A stretch of DNA of 64,000 nt from Polyangiaceae bacterium (GTDB lineage Bacteria > Myxococcota_A > Polyangia > Polyangiales > Polyangiaceae). Location of the stretch: assembly GCA_025937835.1 (NCBI GenBank), contig JAICQO010000005.1, forward strand, positions 62,001-126,000, read 5' to 3'. The position numbers and the translations under genes are program-made. This document shows positions 54,873 to 62,798 of the stretch, in pieces (positions within the stretch are counted from its first letter, which is position 1; each line of letters opens with the position of its first letter). The notes below the pieces were generated by a model that was given only the letters and a program-made list of their open reading frames with translations, was not told the origin of the DNA and did not search any database.

Positions 54873-56414
54873 ATGAACACTCCCGTCAGCGCTGGCGCCG
54901 TGATCGGCGGAAAGTATCGAATCGAGCGGATTTTGGGGTCCGGCGGGATGAGCGTCGTGGCGCTGGCCCGTCACCTCGATCTGGAGCTCGACGTGGCGAT
55001 CAAGTTTCTGAGCGCCGAGCTCGACCGGGCGGAGTGCGCCGAACGCTTCCGGCGGGAGGCCCGAGCGGCGGCCCGTATCCGCAGTCAACACGCGGCCAAG
55101 GTGCTGGACTTCGGCACGCTCGCCGATGACCAGCCCTTCCTGGTGATGGAATACCTCGAGGGTAACGATCTGGCGCAGGAGCTCGAGCGGCGCGGCACGC
55201 TGCCGGTGCGGGAGATCGTCGACTACGTCTTGCAGGCGATCGAGGCATTGTCGGAAGCGCACGCAGCCGGCATCGTCCACCGTGACATCAAGCCGGAAAA
55301 CCTGTTTCTGGCCCATTTGCCGGACCGCACCCGCTCGATCAAGGTCCTCGACTTCGGCATTTCGCGCTCGCTTCCCGGTGGCCCTGCCAACGACCTCTCC
55401 CTGACCCGTACCTCCGCGTTCATCGGCTCTCCGTCGTACATGTCGCCCGAGCAGATGAGGTCGCCGCGGCTCGTGGATCACCGCGCGGACATCTGGGCAA
55501 TTGGCGTGGTTCTGTACGAGGCCGTCAGCGGTCGGCTTCCGTACGTCGCGGACACGATCCCCGAGCTTTGCACGCGCGTCTTGCAAGAGCGGCCGCCGCC
55601 GCTGTCCGCGCTGTGCACGGATTTGCCGGACGGCTTCGAGCGAGTGGTATTCCGCTGCCTCGAAAAGGACCGCGACCAGCGCTATGCGAACCTTGCGGAG
55701 GTCGCCCGCGCGCTCTCGGCGTTCTGTCCGGGTTCCTCTGCCAGCGTCGAGCGCGCCTCGCGGATCCTGACGTTCTCCGGGAACCGACCCGCGCTGCAGG
55801 GCACCCTGCACGGGATCTCACCCGTCCCGAGCGAGGCGCTTCGAGCGGCCGAGCCTGCGCCCGCACGCCGTTCTCGCCTCAAGCCTCGGACCGAGCCGCG
55901 CCGAGCGCGCGCCACGGCGTCTTTCAAGCCATCGCGCACGCTCTCACCGGTGGGAAGGACCGCGCCGCCCGTTCGCGACGAACCCAAAAAGGTGCGACCC
56001 TGGGCGCTGGTGCTGTCGTTGCTCGGTGCCGCGGTCGTGGCTGCGCCGCTGTTCTCGCCGCAGGCCGCACCCGCGGCTGCGCCCGTCGCGGCAGCTGCTC
56101 CGGAGCCCAAACAGCACACGCCCGTCGTGCTGCCCGCGGGCATGGTGGCGGAACCCCTCGTCGCCAGTGCGCCGCCCGCCCAGGGCCCGCTCGCTCGCTG
56201 TCCGGAATCGAAGGCCGAGTCGGACGACTGCGCATCGGCCAGGCCGGAGCGCCGCGCGTCGTGGTTCCCGCCGAGCCCCGCCGTGCCTCCCAGTCCGCAA
56301 CGTGTCGCGCAATCCGCGCCGGTCGTCGAAACTGCGACGCCGCCACGGCCCGAGCCTCCGCCGGCCAAAAAGTTCAACCCGTGGGATCCATCGACGTTCG
56401 GCGGCCGCCAGTGA
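54873..56414 (+). CDS. Ser/Thr protein kinase with C-terminal TM helix
   Basis: A 513-aa PknB-type kinase from ATG 54873. Gly loop LGSGGMSVVA, VAIKFL, HRDIKPENLF, VLDFGISRS, GSPSYMSPEQ. A basic linker (about 300-380) and one TM helix (WALVLSLLGAAVVAAPLF) are followed by a roughly 120-residue Pro/Ala-rich outer segment with two Cys. Its stop overlaps the next ATG (TGATG), making it the first gene of a three-gene operon. Confidence 0.93.
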   Translation: MNTPVSAGAVIGGKYRIERILGSGGMSVVALARHLDLELDVAIKFLSAELDRAECAERFRREARAAARIRSQHAAKVLDFGTLADDQPFLVMEYLEGNDLAQELERRGTLPVREIVDYVLQAIEALSEAHAAGIVHRDIKPENLFLAHLPDRTRSIKVLDFGISRSLPGGPANDLSLTRTSAFIGSPSYMSPEQMRSPRLVDHRADIWAIGVVLYEAVSGRLPYVADTIPELCTRVLQERPPPLSALCTDLPDGFERVVFRCLEKDRDQRYANLAEVARALSAFCPGSSASVERASRILTFSGNRPALQGTLHGISPVPSEALRAAEPAPARRSRLKPRTEPRRARATASFKPSRTLSPVGRTAPPVRDEPKKVRPWALVLSLLGAAVVAAPLFSPQAAPAAAPVAAAAPEPKQHTPVVLPAGMVAEPLVASAPPAQGPLARCPESKAESDDCASARPERRASWFPPSPAVPPSPQRVAQSAPVVETATPPRPEPPPAKKFNPWDPSTFGGRQ

Positions 56415-57397
56415 TGCGCGCCCGGTCTTTCTCGACGGTTCTCGGGGTTCTCGCGCCAATGCTGATCGCTCCGGCGCTCCACGCGCAGGTGACCGCTCAG
56501 AACAAGGCGATGGCCGAGGCGCTCTTTCGCGAAGCCACCGAGCTCGTCGCCCAGGGGCAACACGTTCAGGCCTGCGAGCGCTTCGAGGCCAGCCAGCGCG
56601 CGGAGCCTGCGCTCGGTACCATCCTGCACCTCGCTGACTGTTTCGACCGCATCGGCCGAACGGCGAGCGCCTGGGTGTGGTTCGTCGAAGCGCGAGAGCA
56701 AGCGCGGGCCGCGGGTCAGACCGAGCGCGAGCAGATCGCGAGCCGCAGAGCCTCGGACCTCGAGCGGCGCCTATCGACGATCCGCATCGAGGTGCCTCCG
56801 GCAGCGCGGTTGCCGGGGCTCGCGGTGGAGATGAACGGCACCCCGGTGCCGGCATCCTCGTTCGGCGTGCCCATCCCCGTCGATCCAGGCCGCTCTTACG
56901 TTCGGGCCGTTGCGCCCGGCTATTTCCAGTGGACTCAGGTGCTCTACCTCGAGCCCGGTCCCGATCGTCGCAGCGTGGAGCTCCCGTTGCTCTCGCGACA
57001 AGCTTCCGAGCCCGAGCCCACCCGAGCGAGCGAGTCAGCCCAACCGGGCCCGCCGCGCTGGGTCGGCTTCGTGCTGGGCGGCAGCGGCCTGTTCGGTCTG
57101 GGTGCAGCGACGGTGCTCGGCATTCGGGCGCACGAGCTCGACCGGCAATCGCGAGACGAGTGCCGCTCGGACGCCGGCAACGCCTGCAACGCCGAGGGCA
57201 AGTCTCTGCGGGACCGCGCGTTCGGCGCGGCCAACGCGGCGACGGTAGCGGCAATCGCGGGTGGCGCGCTGGTAGCGGCCGGCGTCACCTGGGTGGTGCT
57301 CGTACCTACCTCCTCATCGGAACAGCCGCGCACCGTCGAGCTCGGGGCGCGAGTCACGAACGGCGGCGCCAGGCTCGAGATCGGAGCCGCCCTGTGA
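56414..57397 (+). CDS. secreted TPR/PEGA-like protein of kinase operon
   Basis: A 327-aa exported protein: signal peptide (VLGVLAPMLIAPALHAQ). A TPR-like helical region (ALFREATELVAQGQHVQACERFEASQ, TILHLADCFDRIGRTASAWVWF) is followed by a beta-rich PEGA-like domain (IRIEVPPAARLPGLAVEMNGTPVP, YVRAVAPGYFQW) and two C-terminal hydrophobic helices. This layout is recurrent beside Ser/Thr kinases in myxobacteria; the function is unknown. It overlaps the kinase gene upstream and the lipoprotein gene downstream. Confidence 0.8.
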   Translation: MRARSFSTVLGVLAPMLIAPALHAQVTAQNKAMAEALFREATELVAQGQHVQACERFEASQRAEPALGTILHLADCFDRIGRTASAWVWFVEAREQARAAGQTEREQIASRRASDLERRLSTIRIEVPPAARLPGLAVEMNGTPVPASSFGVPIPVDPGRSYVRAVAPGYFQWTQVLYLEPGPDRRSVELPLLSRQASEPEPTRASESAQPGPPRWVGFVLGGSGLFGLGAATVLGIRAHELDRQSRDECRSDAGNACNAEGKSLRDRAFGAANAATVAAIAGGALVAAGVTWVVLVPTSSSEQPRTVELGARVTNGGARLEIGAAL

Positions 57398-57597
57398 AAG
57401 GACCCGTCGCCATCCTGCTCACCTGCGCTCTCTGCAGCGCCTGCTCGATGCTCCTCGGCCTCGACGAGGCCGAATTCGATCCCGGCTTCGAGAACGGCGG
57501 GAGCGGTGGCAGCCGGGGGGATGCAGCGGACGAGAGCGGCGGAAGCGGCGACGTCGTCGCAGGCGCAGCCGGCGCCGGGGGCGCGACCGATGAGTGA
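57394..57597 (+). CDS. short lipoprotein, possibly truncated
   Basis: A 67-aa protein starting with GTG in the stop of the previous gene (GTGA). The lipobox LCSAC is followed by SMLLGLDEAEFDPGF and a Gly/Ser/Ala-rich tail. In myxobacteria the 'LLGLDEAEFDP' start usually introduces much longer lipoproteins after a Gly-Ser spacer. Here the protein ends inside the spacer, so it may be a truncated remnant. Four bases separate it from a convergent gene. Confidence 0.65.
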   Translation: MKGPVAILLTCALCSACSMLLGLDEAEFDPGFENGGSGGSRGDAADESGGSGDVVAGAAGAGGATDE

Positions 57598-57601
57598 ACG
57601 C

Positions 57602-57955
57602 TCAGCGTTCGATGGCGCGGTTCTGTTCCGGCTCCGAGCCGTCGAGCCGCGCGCTCGCGGCGACCAACCGCAGCGGCCTCGGGATCGACGCGTCCAGCTG
57701 CCAGTCGCCGTTGTAGGCCGAGAACTGACCGCGCAGATTCGGAAACGTGCGCATCAAGCAAGCGGTCGTGTGCGCGAGCACGCCGCTCGGATCGTGCCGA
57801 CGCTGGTACTCGACGATCGCGTGCTCTCCGCGGATCCGCGTGTGTTCCGGCCGGTACACGCCCCGATCGACACCGGACAATCGATACACTTCGAGCTCCC
57901 AGCCGAACTCGTCGCGGCGAAGGCGTAGGGGCAGACTACCGTTGCTGAGGCACAA
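57602..57955 (-). CDS. hypothetical protein
   Basis: A 117-aa ORF with no signal peptide or TM. It has plausible globular composition (FGWELEVYRLSGVDRGVYRP, GEHAIVEYQRRHDPSG, GQFSAYNGDWQLDAS). The start would be TTG 57955, with no clear Shine-Dalgarno. No family is recognised. It is convergent and almost abutting the lipoprotein gene; it could be a remnant or an independent small protein. Confidence 0.45.
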   Translation of the reverse strand: MCLSNGSLPLRLRRDEFGWELEVYRLSGVDRGVYRPEHTRIRGEHAIVEYQRRHDPSGVLAHTTACLMRTFPNLRGQFSAYNGDWQLDASIPRPLRLVAASARLDGSEPEQNRAIER

Positions 57956-58118
57956 TCGTTTCTATCTCCTCGGGGTGCTCTACGGCCTCACGGGCGCCAG
58001 ACTTTAGCTTCTGCGCGCCGAACGCCCAGCCTCGCGTGCGGATTTGATTTCTGGGGTTTTTCGCGCCCGGATTTCGCCGTGCAGAGCGTGTTTCTGGTCA
58101 GCTGTCGAGCTGCGGGCT

Positions 58119-58615
58119 ATGCCGCAGTCGATGGCGGACTACCCGGTGACGATGGCGGTTCGCGTACTACGGCAGCACACCGTGCCGTTCGAGCCCTGCC
58201 TCTACACCTGGGAGCCGCGGGGCGGCACGCGCGTGTCGGCGCGTGAGCTCGGCGTCTCCGAGCACGAGGTGGTCAAGACGCTGATCTTCGAGGACGAAAA
58301 GAAGCAGCCGCTGTGCGTGCTCATGCATGGAGACCGCGAGGTCTCGGCCAAAAACCTGGCGCGTCAGCTGTCCAAGAAGAGCGTGGCGCCGTGCGTGCCC
58401 GAGGTCGCCGATCGGCACTCGGGCTATCAGGTTGGCGGTACCTCGCCCTTCGGCCTGAAGCGCCCGATGCCGATCTACGTCGAACGCTCGATCCTCGAGC
58501 TGCCGCGGATCTATATATCAACGGCGGGGCGCGCGGCTTTCTGGTCGCGATCGAGCCAAAGGCGCTCGTGTCCGTGCTGCGTGCGTCCGCCGTCGACGTG
58601 GCGATCGAGCGTTGA
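58119..58615 (+). pseudogene. ybaK: YbaK/EbsC-type Cys-tRNA(Pro) deacylase, frameshifted
   Basis: The ORF encodes a YbaK domain (TMAVRVLRQHTVPFEPCLYTW, VSEHEVVKTLIFED, LCVLMHGDREVSAKNLARQL, SGYQVGGTSPFGLKRPMPIYV, LELPRIYI). At TATATAT (58512-58518) the frame shifts by two. The expected end INGGARGFLVAIEPKALVSV ...VAIER lies in the +2 frame, stopping at 58615. Removing one TA restores a full 165-aa protein. It is either an inactivating mutation, a slippage-based switch, or a sequencing error. The shifted reading goes on to 58718. Confidence 0.88.
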
Positions 58616-58634
58616 GCTCGACGCCTCTCGCGTC

Positions 58635-59402
58635 TCAGCGCAGCACGGCCGTCGGCATGCTCAAGATCTCGTAGCGGAAGCCGATGTTGGCCGAGACCGC
58701 CGGATCGCCGGCTTCTAAACGCCGGACGGCCGCCTCGCCGCCTTCGAGCTCGAGGATTCCCACACCCCAGGCGCCCTTCGGATCGGCGACCGGGCCGAAG
58801 GCGTGCGCCGTGCCCGCGGCGAGCAGGCCGCGCCAATACTTGGCGTGCTCGTTCATGATCCGCCGCTCCTCCTCGCTCATATCGACGATGAATGTCGGCC
58901 GCGGCGGCAGTAGTCGGACGAGGAAGAACGAGCGCCGCGACGGAGCGGCGAGGTGGTCTTTCAGCCATTCCAGAACGCGCATCCAACCGTTGCCGTGGCT
59001 CTGACACGATTCGCGCGACTCGAAGCCTTCGTGCCGGACCGTGACGCGCGTCCCACCCTCGATGCTCTCGAGCCGGTAGGTGACGCGAGTCGGCTGTCCT
59101 CCGCCCCAATCGGGCTCCCAGGTGTGCGACAAGAGTTTGGGTGCGTTCGTCTCGAGGTACTGGCCTTTCACCTCGAAATCCCGGCCGTCGGCGCCTCTGC
59201 CAATCACTCGCCAGCGCCCGCCGGGCCGCACGTCGCCCTCCCACTTCTGCGTGCGATACAGATCGTCCGAACCCCACCATTGGACGATCTCCTCGGAGGC
59301 CAGCGCTCGGTACACGCGCTCCGGCGGGGCGGCGATTTCGACCGTCGCGATGATAGTTCCTGCGGCCAAATCGGCGACTGAGCGGGCCTTGCTATCGACC
59401 AT
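58635..59402 (-). CDS. SRPBCC (AHSA1-like) and YCII domain fusion protein
   Basis: A 255-aa cytoplasmic protein. Residues about 15-155 form an activator-of-Hsp90/SRPBCC domain (IIATVEIAAPPERVYRALAS, QWWGSDDLYRTQKWEGDVRPGG, GGTRVTVRHEGFES). Residues about 165-255 form a YCII domain (PTFIVDMSEEERRIMNEHAKYWRGLLAAG, FGPVADPKGAWGVGILEL). The fusion suggests ligand binding plus a small enzymatic or structural module. It lies 10 bp after an ArsR-type gene, a very common regulator/SRPBCC pairing. Confidence 0.9.
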   Translation of the reverse strand: MVDSKARSVADLAAGTIIATVEIAAPPERVYRALASEEIVQWWGSDDLYRTQKWEGDVRPGGRWRVIGRGADGRDFEVKGQYLETNAPKLLSHTWEPDWGGGQPTRVTYRLESIEGGTRVTVRHEGFESRESCQSHGNGWMRVLEWLKDHLAAPSRRSFFLVRLLPPRPTFIVDMSEEERRIMNEHAKYWRGLLAAGTAHAFGPVADPKGAWGVGILELEGGEAAVRRLEAGDPAVSANIGFRYEILSMPTAVLR

Positions 59403-59412
59403 GGGGATCCTC

Positions 59413-59733
59413 TCACTTTCCTTCTAGGTAACGCTTTAGGTTGGACAGGCTGACCTGCCAGAAGCTGCGGTAGCCCTCGACCCAGCCGGCCACGCGTTGC
59501 AGAGGCATCGGGTCCAGGGTGTAAACACGCTCGCGCCCGGCCCGCTGCTCACTGACGAGCCGCGCCTCGCGGAGCACGCGAAGGTGCTTGGAAATAGCCG
59601 GCCGGCTCTGTTTGAAGTCCGAGGCCAACGCGCCGGCGGGCGCGGGCCCGGCGCGGAGGCGATCGAGGATGGCTCGCCGCGTCGGATCGGCGATGGCTCG
59701 GAATACGTCCTCGTGGGCTTGGGCGCGCGCCAT
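59413..59733 (-). CDS. ArsR-type HTH regulator
   Basis: A 106-aa winged-helix protein: FRAIADPTRRAILDRLRAGP, FKQSRPAISKHLRVLREARLV, RERVYTLDPMPLQRVAGWVEGY. No metal-binding Cys motif is present. This is the autorepressor type that precedes SRPBCC genes. The start ATG 59733 lies within the GTAACTGATTGGTTAC region: GTAAC-TGATTG-GTTAC (59735-59750) is a perfect 5-bp dyad just upstream and a likely operator. Confidence 0.92.
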   Translation of the reverse strand: MARAQAHEDVFRAIADPTRRAILDRLRAGPAPAGALASDFKQSRPAISKHLRVLREARLVSEQRAGRERVYTLDPMPLQRVAGWVEGYRSFWQVSLSNLKRYLEGK

Positions 59734-59734
59734 T

Positions 59735-59750
59735 GTGTAACTGATTGGTT
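59735..59750. promoter_or_regulatory. small dyad at ArsR start
   Basis: GTAAC-CAATCA-GTTAC, read on the minus strand, lies immediately upstream of the ArsR ATG. The AT-rich inverted repeat in GC-rich DNA fits an autoregulatory site. Confidence 0.45.
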
Positions 59751-59815
59751 ACGTATCACGCGGCCCGAGTTCGGTCAAGACGCGCCGCCACGATCGGCTG
59801 TGTCATGCTCGGTGC

Positions 59816-60307
59816 GTGAGCCGCGCGTTCGTGAAAGAGGACCGGGCCGATGCGCCGCTGATCGTCCCGCGGGTCCCGCTCCCGGAGGGAACGCCGAACT
59901 ACGTGACCGCACGCGGTCTGTCGTTGCTGCGCGCGGAGCTTGCCTCGCTGGAGCTGGAACGCGCGAGGCACCTGTCGAGCGGAGAAGGGGACGCTGGTTT
60001 CGGCGAGCGCATCGCAGATCTCGAGGCGCGGATCGGAGCGGCCGTGCTCGTCGACCCGCGTGCGCTCTCGCAAGACGAGGTTCGCTTCTCGGCTCGAGTC
60101 ACGCTCCGCTCGGCCGCTGGCGTCGAGCGCCACTATCGCATCGTGGGCGTCGACGAGGCGGAGCCGAGCTCGGGGCGCATCGCGTTCATCGCGCCACTCG
60201 CGCGCTCCTTGCTGGGACGGCGACTGGGCGACGTCGTGCTGCTCAAGACCGCCGGGGTCGAAGACGAATTCGAGATCGCCGCGATCGACTACCAGCCCGA
60301 GAGCTAA
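59816..60307 (+). CDS. GreA/GreB family elongation factor-like protein
   Basis: A 163-aa protein starting MSRAFVKEDRADAPLIVP and GTPNYVTARGLSLLRAELA (Gre coiled-coil N-terminus). It ends in the Gre C-terminal FKBP-like domain (YRIVGVDEAEPSSGRIAFIAPLARSLLGRRLGDVVLL). Such GreB/Rnk-like proteins bind RNA polymerase through the secondary channel. The acidic tip of the coiled coil is shortened (SSGEGDAGF...), so transcript-cleavage activity is uncertain. GTG start at 59816. Confidence 0.88.
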   Translation: MSRAFVKEDRADAPLIVPRVPLPEGTPNYVTARGLSLLRAELASLELERARHLSSGEGDAGFGERIADLEARIGAAVLVDPRALSQDEVRFSARVTLRSAAGVERHYRIVGVDEAEPSSGRIAFIAPLARSLLGRRLGDVVLLKTAGVEDEFEIAAIDYQPES

Positions 60308-60345
60308 CGCAACCAGAGGGTGCGTGTTTTGCGCAAAGTTCTGGT

Positions 60346-60360
60346 GTGAGTGGCACTCAC
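60346..60360. promoter_or_regulatory. perfect palindrome GTGAGTG-G-CACTCAC upstream of GH8 gene
   Basis: A fifteen-base palindrome 22 bp before the GH8 start codon. The same GTGAGTG/CACTCAC core occurs in the AraC/DUF1592 intergenic region (43698-43715) and flanking 33041-33110. It is a candidate binding site of one regulator. Confidence 0.5.
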
Positions 60361-60382
60361 GGACGACTGGCGTGCAGCGTCA

Positions 60383-61876
60383 ATGCGTCATACTCAGGGC
60401 GCCGTGCGCCACCACCTGATCCTCTTGCTCGCATTGGTCCTGCCGAACTGCAGTGAAGGCGGCGGCGGTCCCTCCCAGTCCGGCAGCGGGGGCGCCTCAA
60501 CAGCCTCCGGCGGCGGCGCAGGCGTTGCCACGGGCGGCAGCACACTCGTGCCGAGCGGCGGCAAAGCTTCCGCAACCGGCGGCAGTGGCGGAAGCACGCC
60601 GACGGGCGGAAGCCGGGCGACCACGGGCGGTGGCACTTCGAGTGGCGGTGGGGGAGGCGCTGCCGTCACCGGCGGTGCCCCGAGTGGAGGCGGCGCGGGT
60701 CCCGTTGCGGGTAGCGCGAGCGGTGGTGCAGCCCAGGGCGGAGCGAGCGGCGGAGCCAGTGCGGGTGGTAGCGGCGGGGCGACGCCGAGCGGAGGCAGGG
60801 CCACCTGCACGCCCCCGGCCACGTATCGGAACCTGTTCTCGGAGCTCTTGCAGAAGAGCGACGCGGACAGCCAAGCCAAGATCGACACCGCGTTTCAGTC
60901 GCTGTTTCACGGCGGCAACGACAAGACCATCTACTACGAGTCGGGCGACACGGCTTACATCCTCGACGTCGCGAGCAACGACGTCCGCAGCGAGGGCATG
61001 TCGTACGGCATGATGGTCGCCGTTCAACTCGACAAGAAGGAAGAGTTCGACAAGCTCTGGCGCTGGGCGCGGCAATACATGCGGCAGCAGAACGGTCTGT
61101 TCGCCTGGCAAGCGAACACGAACGGCACGCTGCGCAGCACCGGTTCCGCGCCGGACGGCGAAGAGTACATCGCCACCGCGCTGATCTTCGCTGCCAAGCG
61201 CTGGGGAGACGGTGCGGCGCCGCTGAATTACTCGGTTCAGGCGCGGGACGTGCTCGACGCGCAGCTCACGGCCAACAACTTCCACCGCGAGAGCAAGCTC
61301 GTCCGCTTCGTCACCGGCTCAAACTACAGCGATCCGTCCTACGTGCTGCCGGCCTTTTACGAGGTCTGGGCCTGCTTCGACGAAAAGAACCGGGACTTCT
61401 GGGAGGACGCGGTGGTGGCCGGGCGCGCCTTCTTGCAAAAGACCACGCATCCGACGACCGGTCTCGGGCCCTACCTCGCGAACTTCGACGGCTCGAACTA
61501 CAACAACTCGACGTTCAACTCGGATGCTTGGCGCATCGTTGGCAACATCATGATGGACCACCATCTGTTCGCCGAAGATCCCTGGCAAACCACGTTCGCA
61601 GCGAAGTACGCTGCGTTCTTCGCGAAAGCGCCGCCGACCGCCGACGAGTTCCGGCTCGACGGCAGCGTGGTCCGAGAGTTCGCGAGCGGCGCGTCCAAGG
61701 GCCTCGTGTCGCAGAACGCGCTGGTCGCTTTCGGTGTCCCTGCCGCCGAGGGCACTCCGTTCCTCCAGACGTTGTGGGAGATGCCGGTGCCCACGGGTCA
61801 GTATCGCTATTACGACGGCCTGCTGCACCTGTTCGCGCTCCTGCACGCGAGCGGCAACTTCCGTCTGTGGTACTGA
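60383..61876 (+). CDS. GH8 family glycoside hydrolase lipoprotein, exo-oligoxylanase-like
   Basis: A 497-aa exported lipoprotein: lipobox LPNC, then a Gly/Ser/Ala-rich linker of about 110 residues, then a complete GH8 (alpha/alpha)6 domain. The catalytic Glu lies in NDVRSEGMSYGMMVAVQLDK (about residue 204). FAWQ and SAPDGEEYIATALIFAAKRWG, plus YYDGLLHLFALLHASGNF, resemble reducing-end xylose-releasing exo-oligoxylanases more than endoglucanases. The lipid anchor indicates action at the cell surface or in the periplasm. A phosphodiester glycosidase gene follows after 8 bp. Confidence 0.88.
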   Translation: MRHTQGAVRHHLILLLALVLPNCSEGGGGPSQSGSGGASTASGGGAGVATGGSTLVPSGGKASATGGSGGSTPTGGSRATTGGGTSSGGGGGAAVTGGAPSGGGAGPVAGSASGGAAQGGASGGASAGGSGGATPSGGRATCTPPATYRNLFSELLQKSDADSQAKIDTAFQSLFHGGNDKTIYYESGDTAYILDVASNDVRSEGMSYGMMVAVQLDKKEEFDKLWRWARQYMRQQNGLFAWQANTNGTLRSTGSAPDGEEYIATALIFAAKRWGDGAAPLNYSVQARDVLDAQLTANNFHRESKLVRFVTGSNYSDPSYVLPAFYEVWACFDEKNRDFWEDAVVAGRAFLQKTTHPTTGLGPYLANFDGSNYNNSTFNSDAWRIVGNIMMDHHLFAEDPWQTTFAAKYAAFFAKAPPTADEFRLDGSVVREFASGASKGLVSQNALVAFGVPAAEGTPFLQTLWEMPVPTGQYRYYDGLLHLFALLHASGNFRLWY

Positions 61877-61884
61877 CCACTCGC

Positions 61885-62724
61885 ATGCGCTGGTGGCTGC
61901 TCGCTGCGCTCTCGCTGCTCGGCTCGAGCTGCTCTCGGCGGGACACGGCTGCGGTGAGCGCGAGCTCGACGCCGCCCAGAGCGTCGAGCGCCGTGGCTCC
62001 CGCGCCGAGCGCTTCAGCCGCAGCTGTGGGTCTGACGCTCACGCCGCGCGAGCCGGGCTTTTCGACGGCGAAGGGGCGCCTCGGGCAACACGAGTGGCAC
62101 GTGGCACGCATCGATTTGCGTCGCGCACGGCTCGGGATCCGCGCGCTCGAAAGTCGGAAGCTCTCCGACTCGCTCGACGCTCCACGCCTGTCGATGGCGG
62201 TCAACGGCGGCTTCTTCGATCGCGATTTCTCCGCCTCCGGTTTGTTGCTCACCGGTGGAACCAAGCTGGCAGAGCCGCGGCGCGGCGGCGGCTCCGGGAT
62301 CCTGACCGTGCACGACTCACGCGCCGAGCTCTACGCGCGCGATGACGTGCTGCCGCCCAATCTAGACTTTGCGGTGCAATGTGGCCCCCGGCTGATCGAA
62401 CGCGACGGCAGCGTCGGCATTCACAGGAACGACGAGAAGCGCGCCGCGCGCACCGTCGCCTGCATCCGCGACGCTGGTCGAACACTCGATCTGCTCATCG
62501 TCTTCACGCCCGAGCTTCCCGGTGATGGACCGACGTTGTTCGAGCTCTCACGCCGCCTGTCGACGCCGCTCGTTGCAGGTGACGATTCCGGCTGCGGCTC
62601 CGCTCTGAATCTCGACGGTGGCCCCTCCACCGGGATGATCGTCCGCGCGGCGCCCGAGCTCCGCTACGACCCGGTCGGTCCCGTGCCGTTTGCGCTGGTG
62701 GTGGAGACCCAGGGCGGCGCTTGA
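61885..62724 (+). CDS. phosphodiester glycosidase (NAGPA/DUF2233) lipoprotein
   Basis: A 279-aa exported protein: lipobox LLGSSC, Ser/Ala spacer, then a NAGPA-type domain (MAVNGGFFDRDFSASGLLLTGG; FAVQCGPRLIERDG; ARTVACI; LNLDGGPSTGMIVR). The family cleaves N-acetylglucosamine-1-phosphodiesters and related wall or exopolysaccharide bonds. It is probably co-transcribed with the GH8 gene. The stop codon abuts the 46-bp dyad that precedes the TetR gene. Confidence 0.88.
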   Translation: MRWWLLAALSLLGSSCSRRDTAAVSASSTPPRASSAVAPAPSASAAAVGLTLTPREPGFSTAKGRLGQHEWHVARIDLRRARLGIRALESRKLSDSLDAPRLSMAVNGGFFDRDFSASGLLLTGGTKLAEPRRGGGSGILTVHDSRAELYARDDVLPPNLDFAVQCGPRLIERDGSVGIHRNDEKRAARTVACIRDAGRTLDLLIVFTPELPGDGPTLFELSRRLSTPLVAGDDSGCGSALNLDGGPSTGMIVRAAPELRYDPVGPVPFALVVETQGGA

Positions 62725-62770
62725 GTCATAATCTGTGACACCAATTTATATTGGTGACAAAACTTATGAC
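62725..62770. promoter_or_regulatory. 46-bp symmetric nested operator upstream of TetR gene
   Basis: GTCATAA-N7-CACCAAT-TTAT-ATTGGTG-N7-TTATGAC: inner and outer seven-base arms are perfect and both spacers are seven bases. It is AT-rich within GC-rich DNA and lies 28 bp before the TetR start. It looks like a double-dimer TetR operator (autoregulation), possibly overlapping the promoter. Confidence 0.7.
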
Positions 62771-62798
62771 AGTTCAAAAAATTGCCTAATATCCTCGC

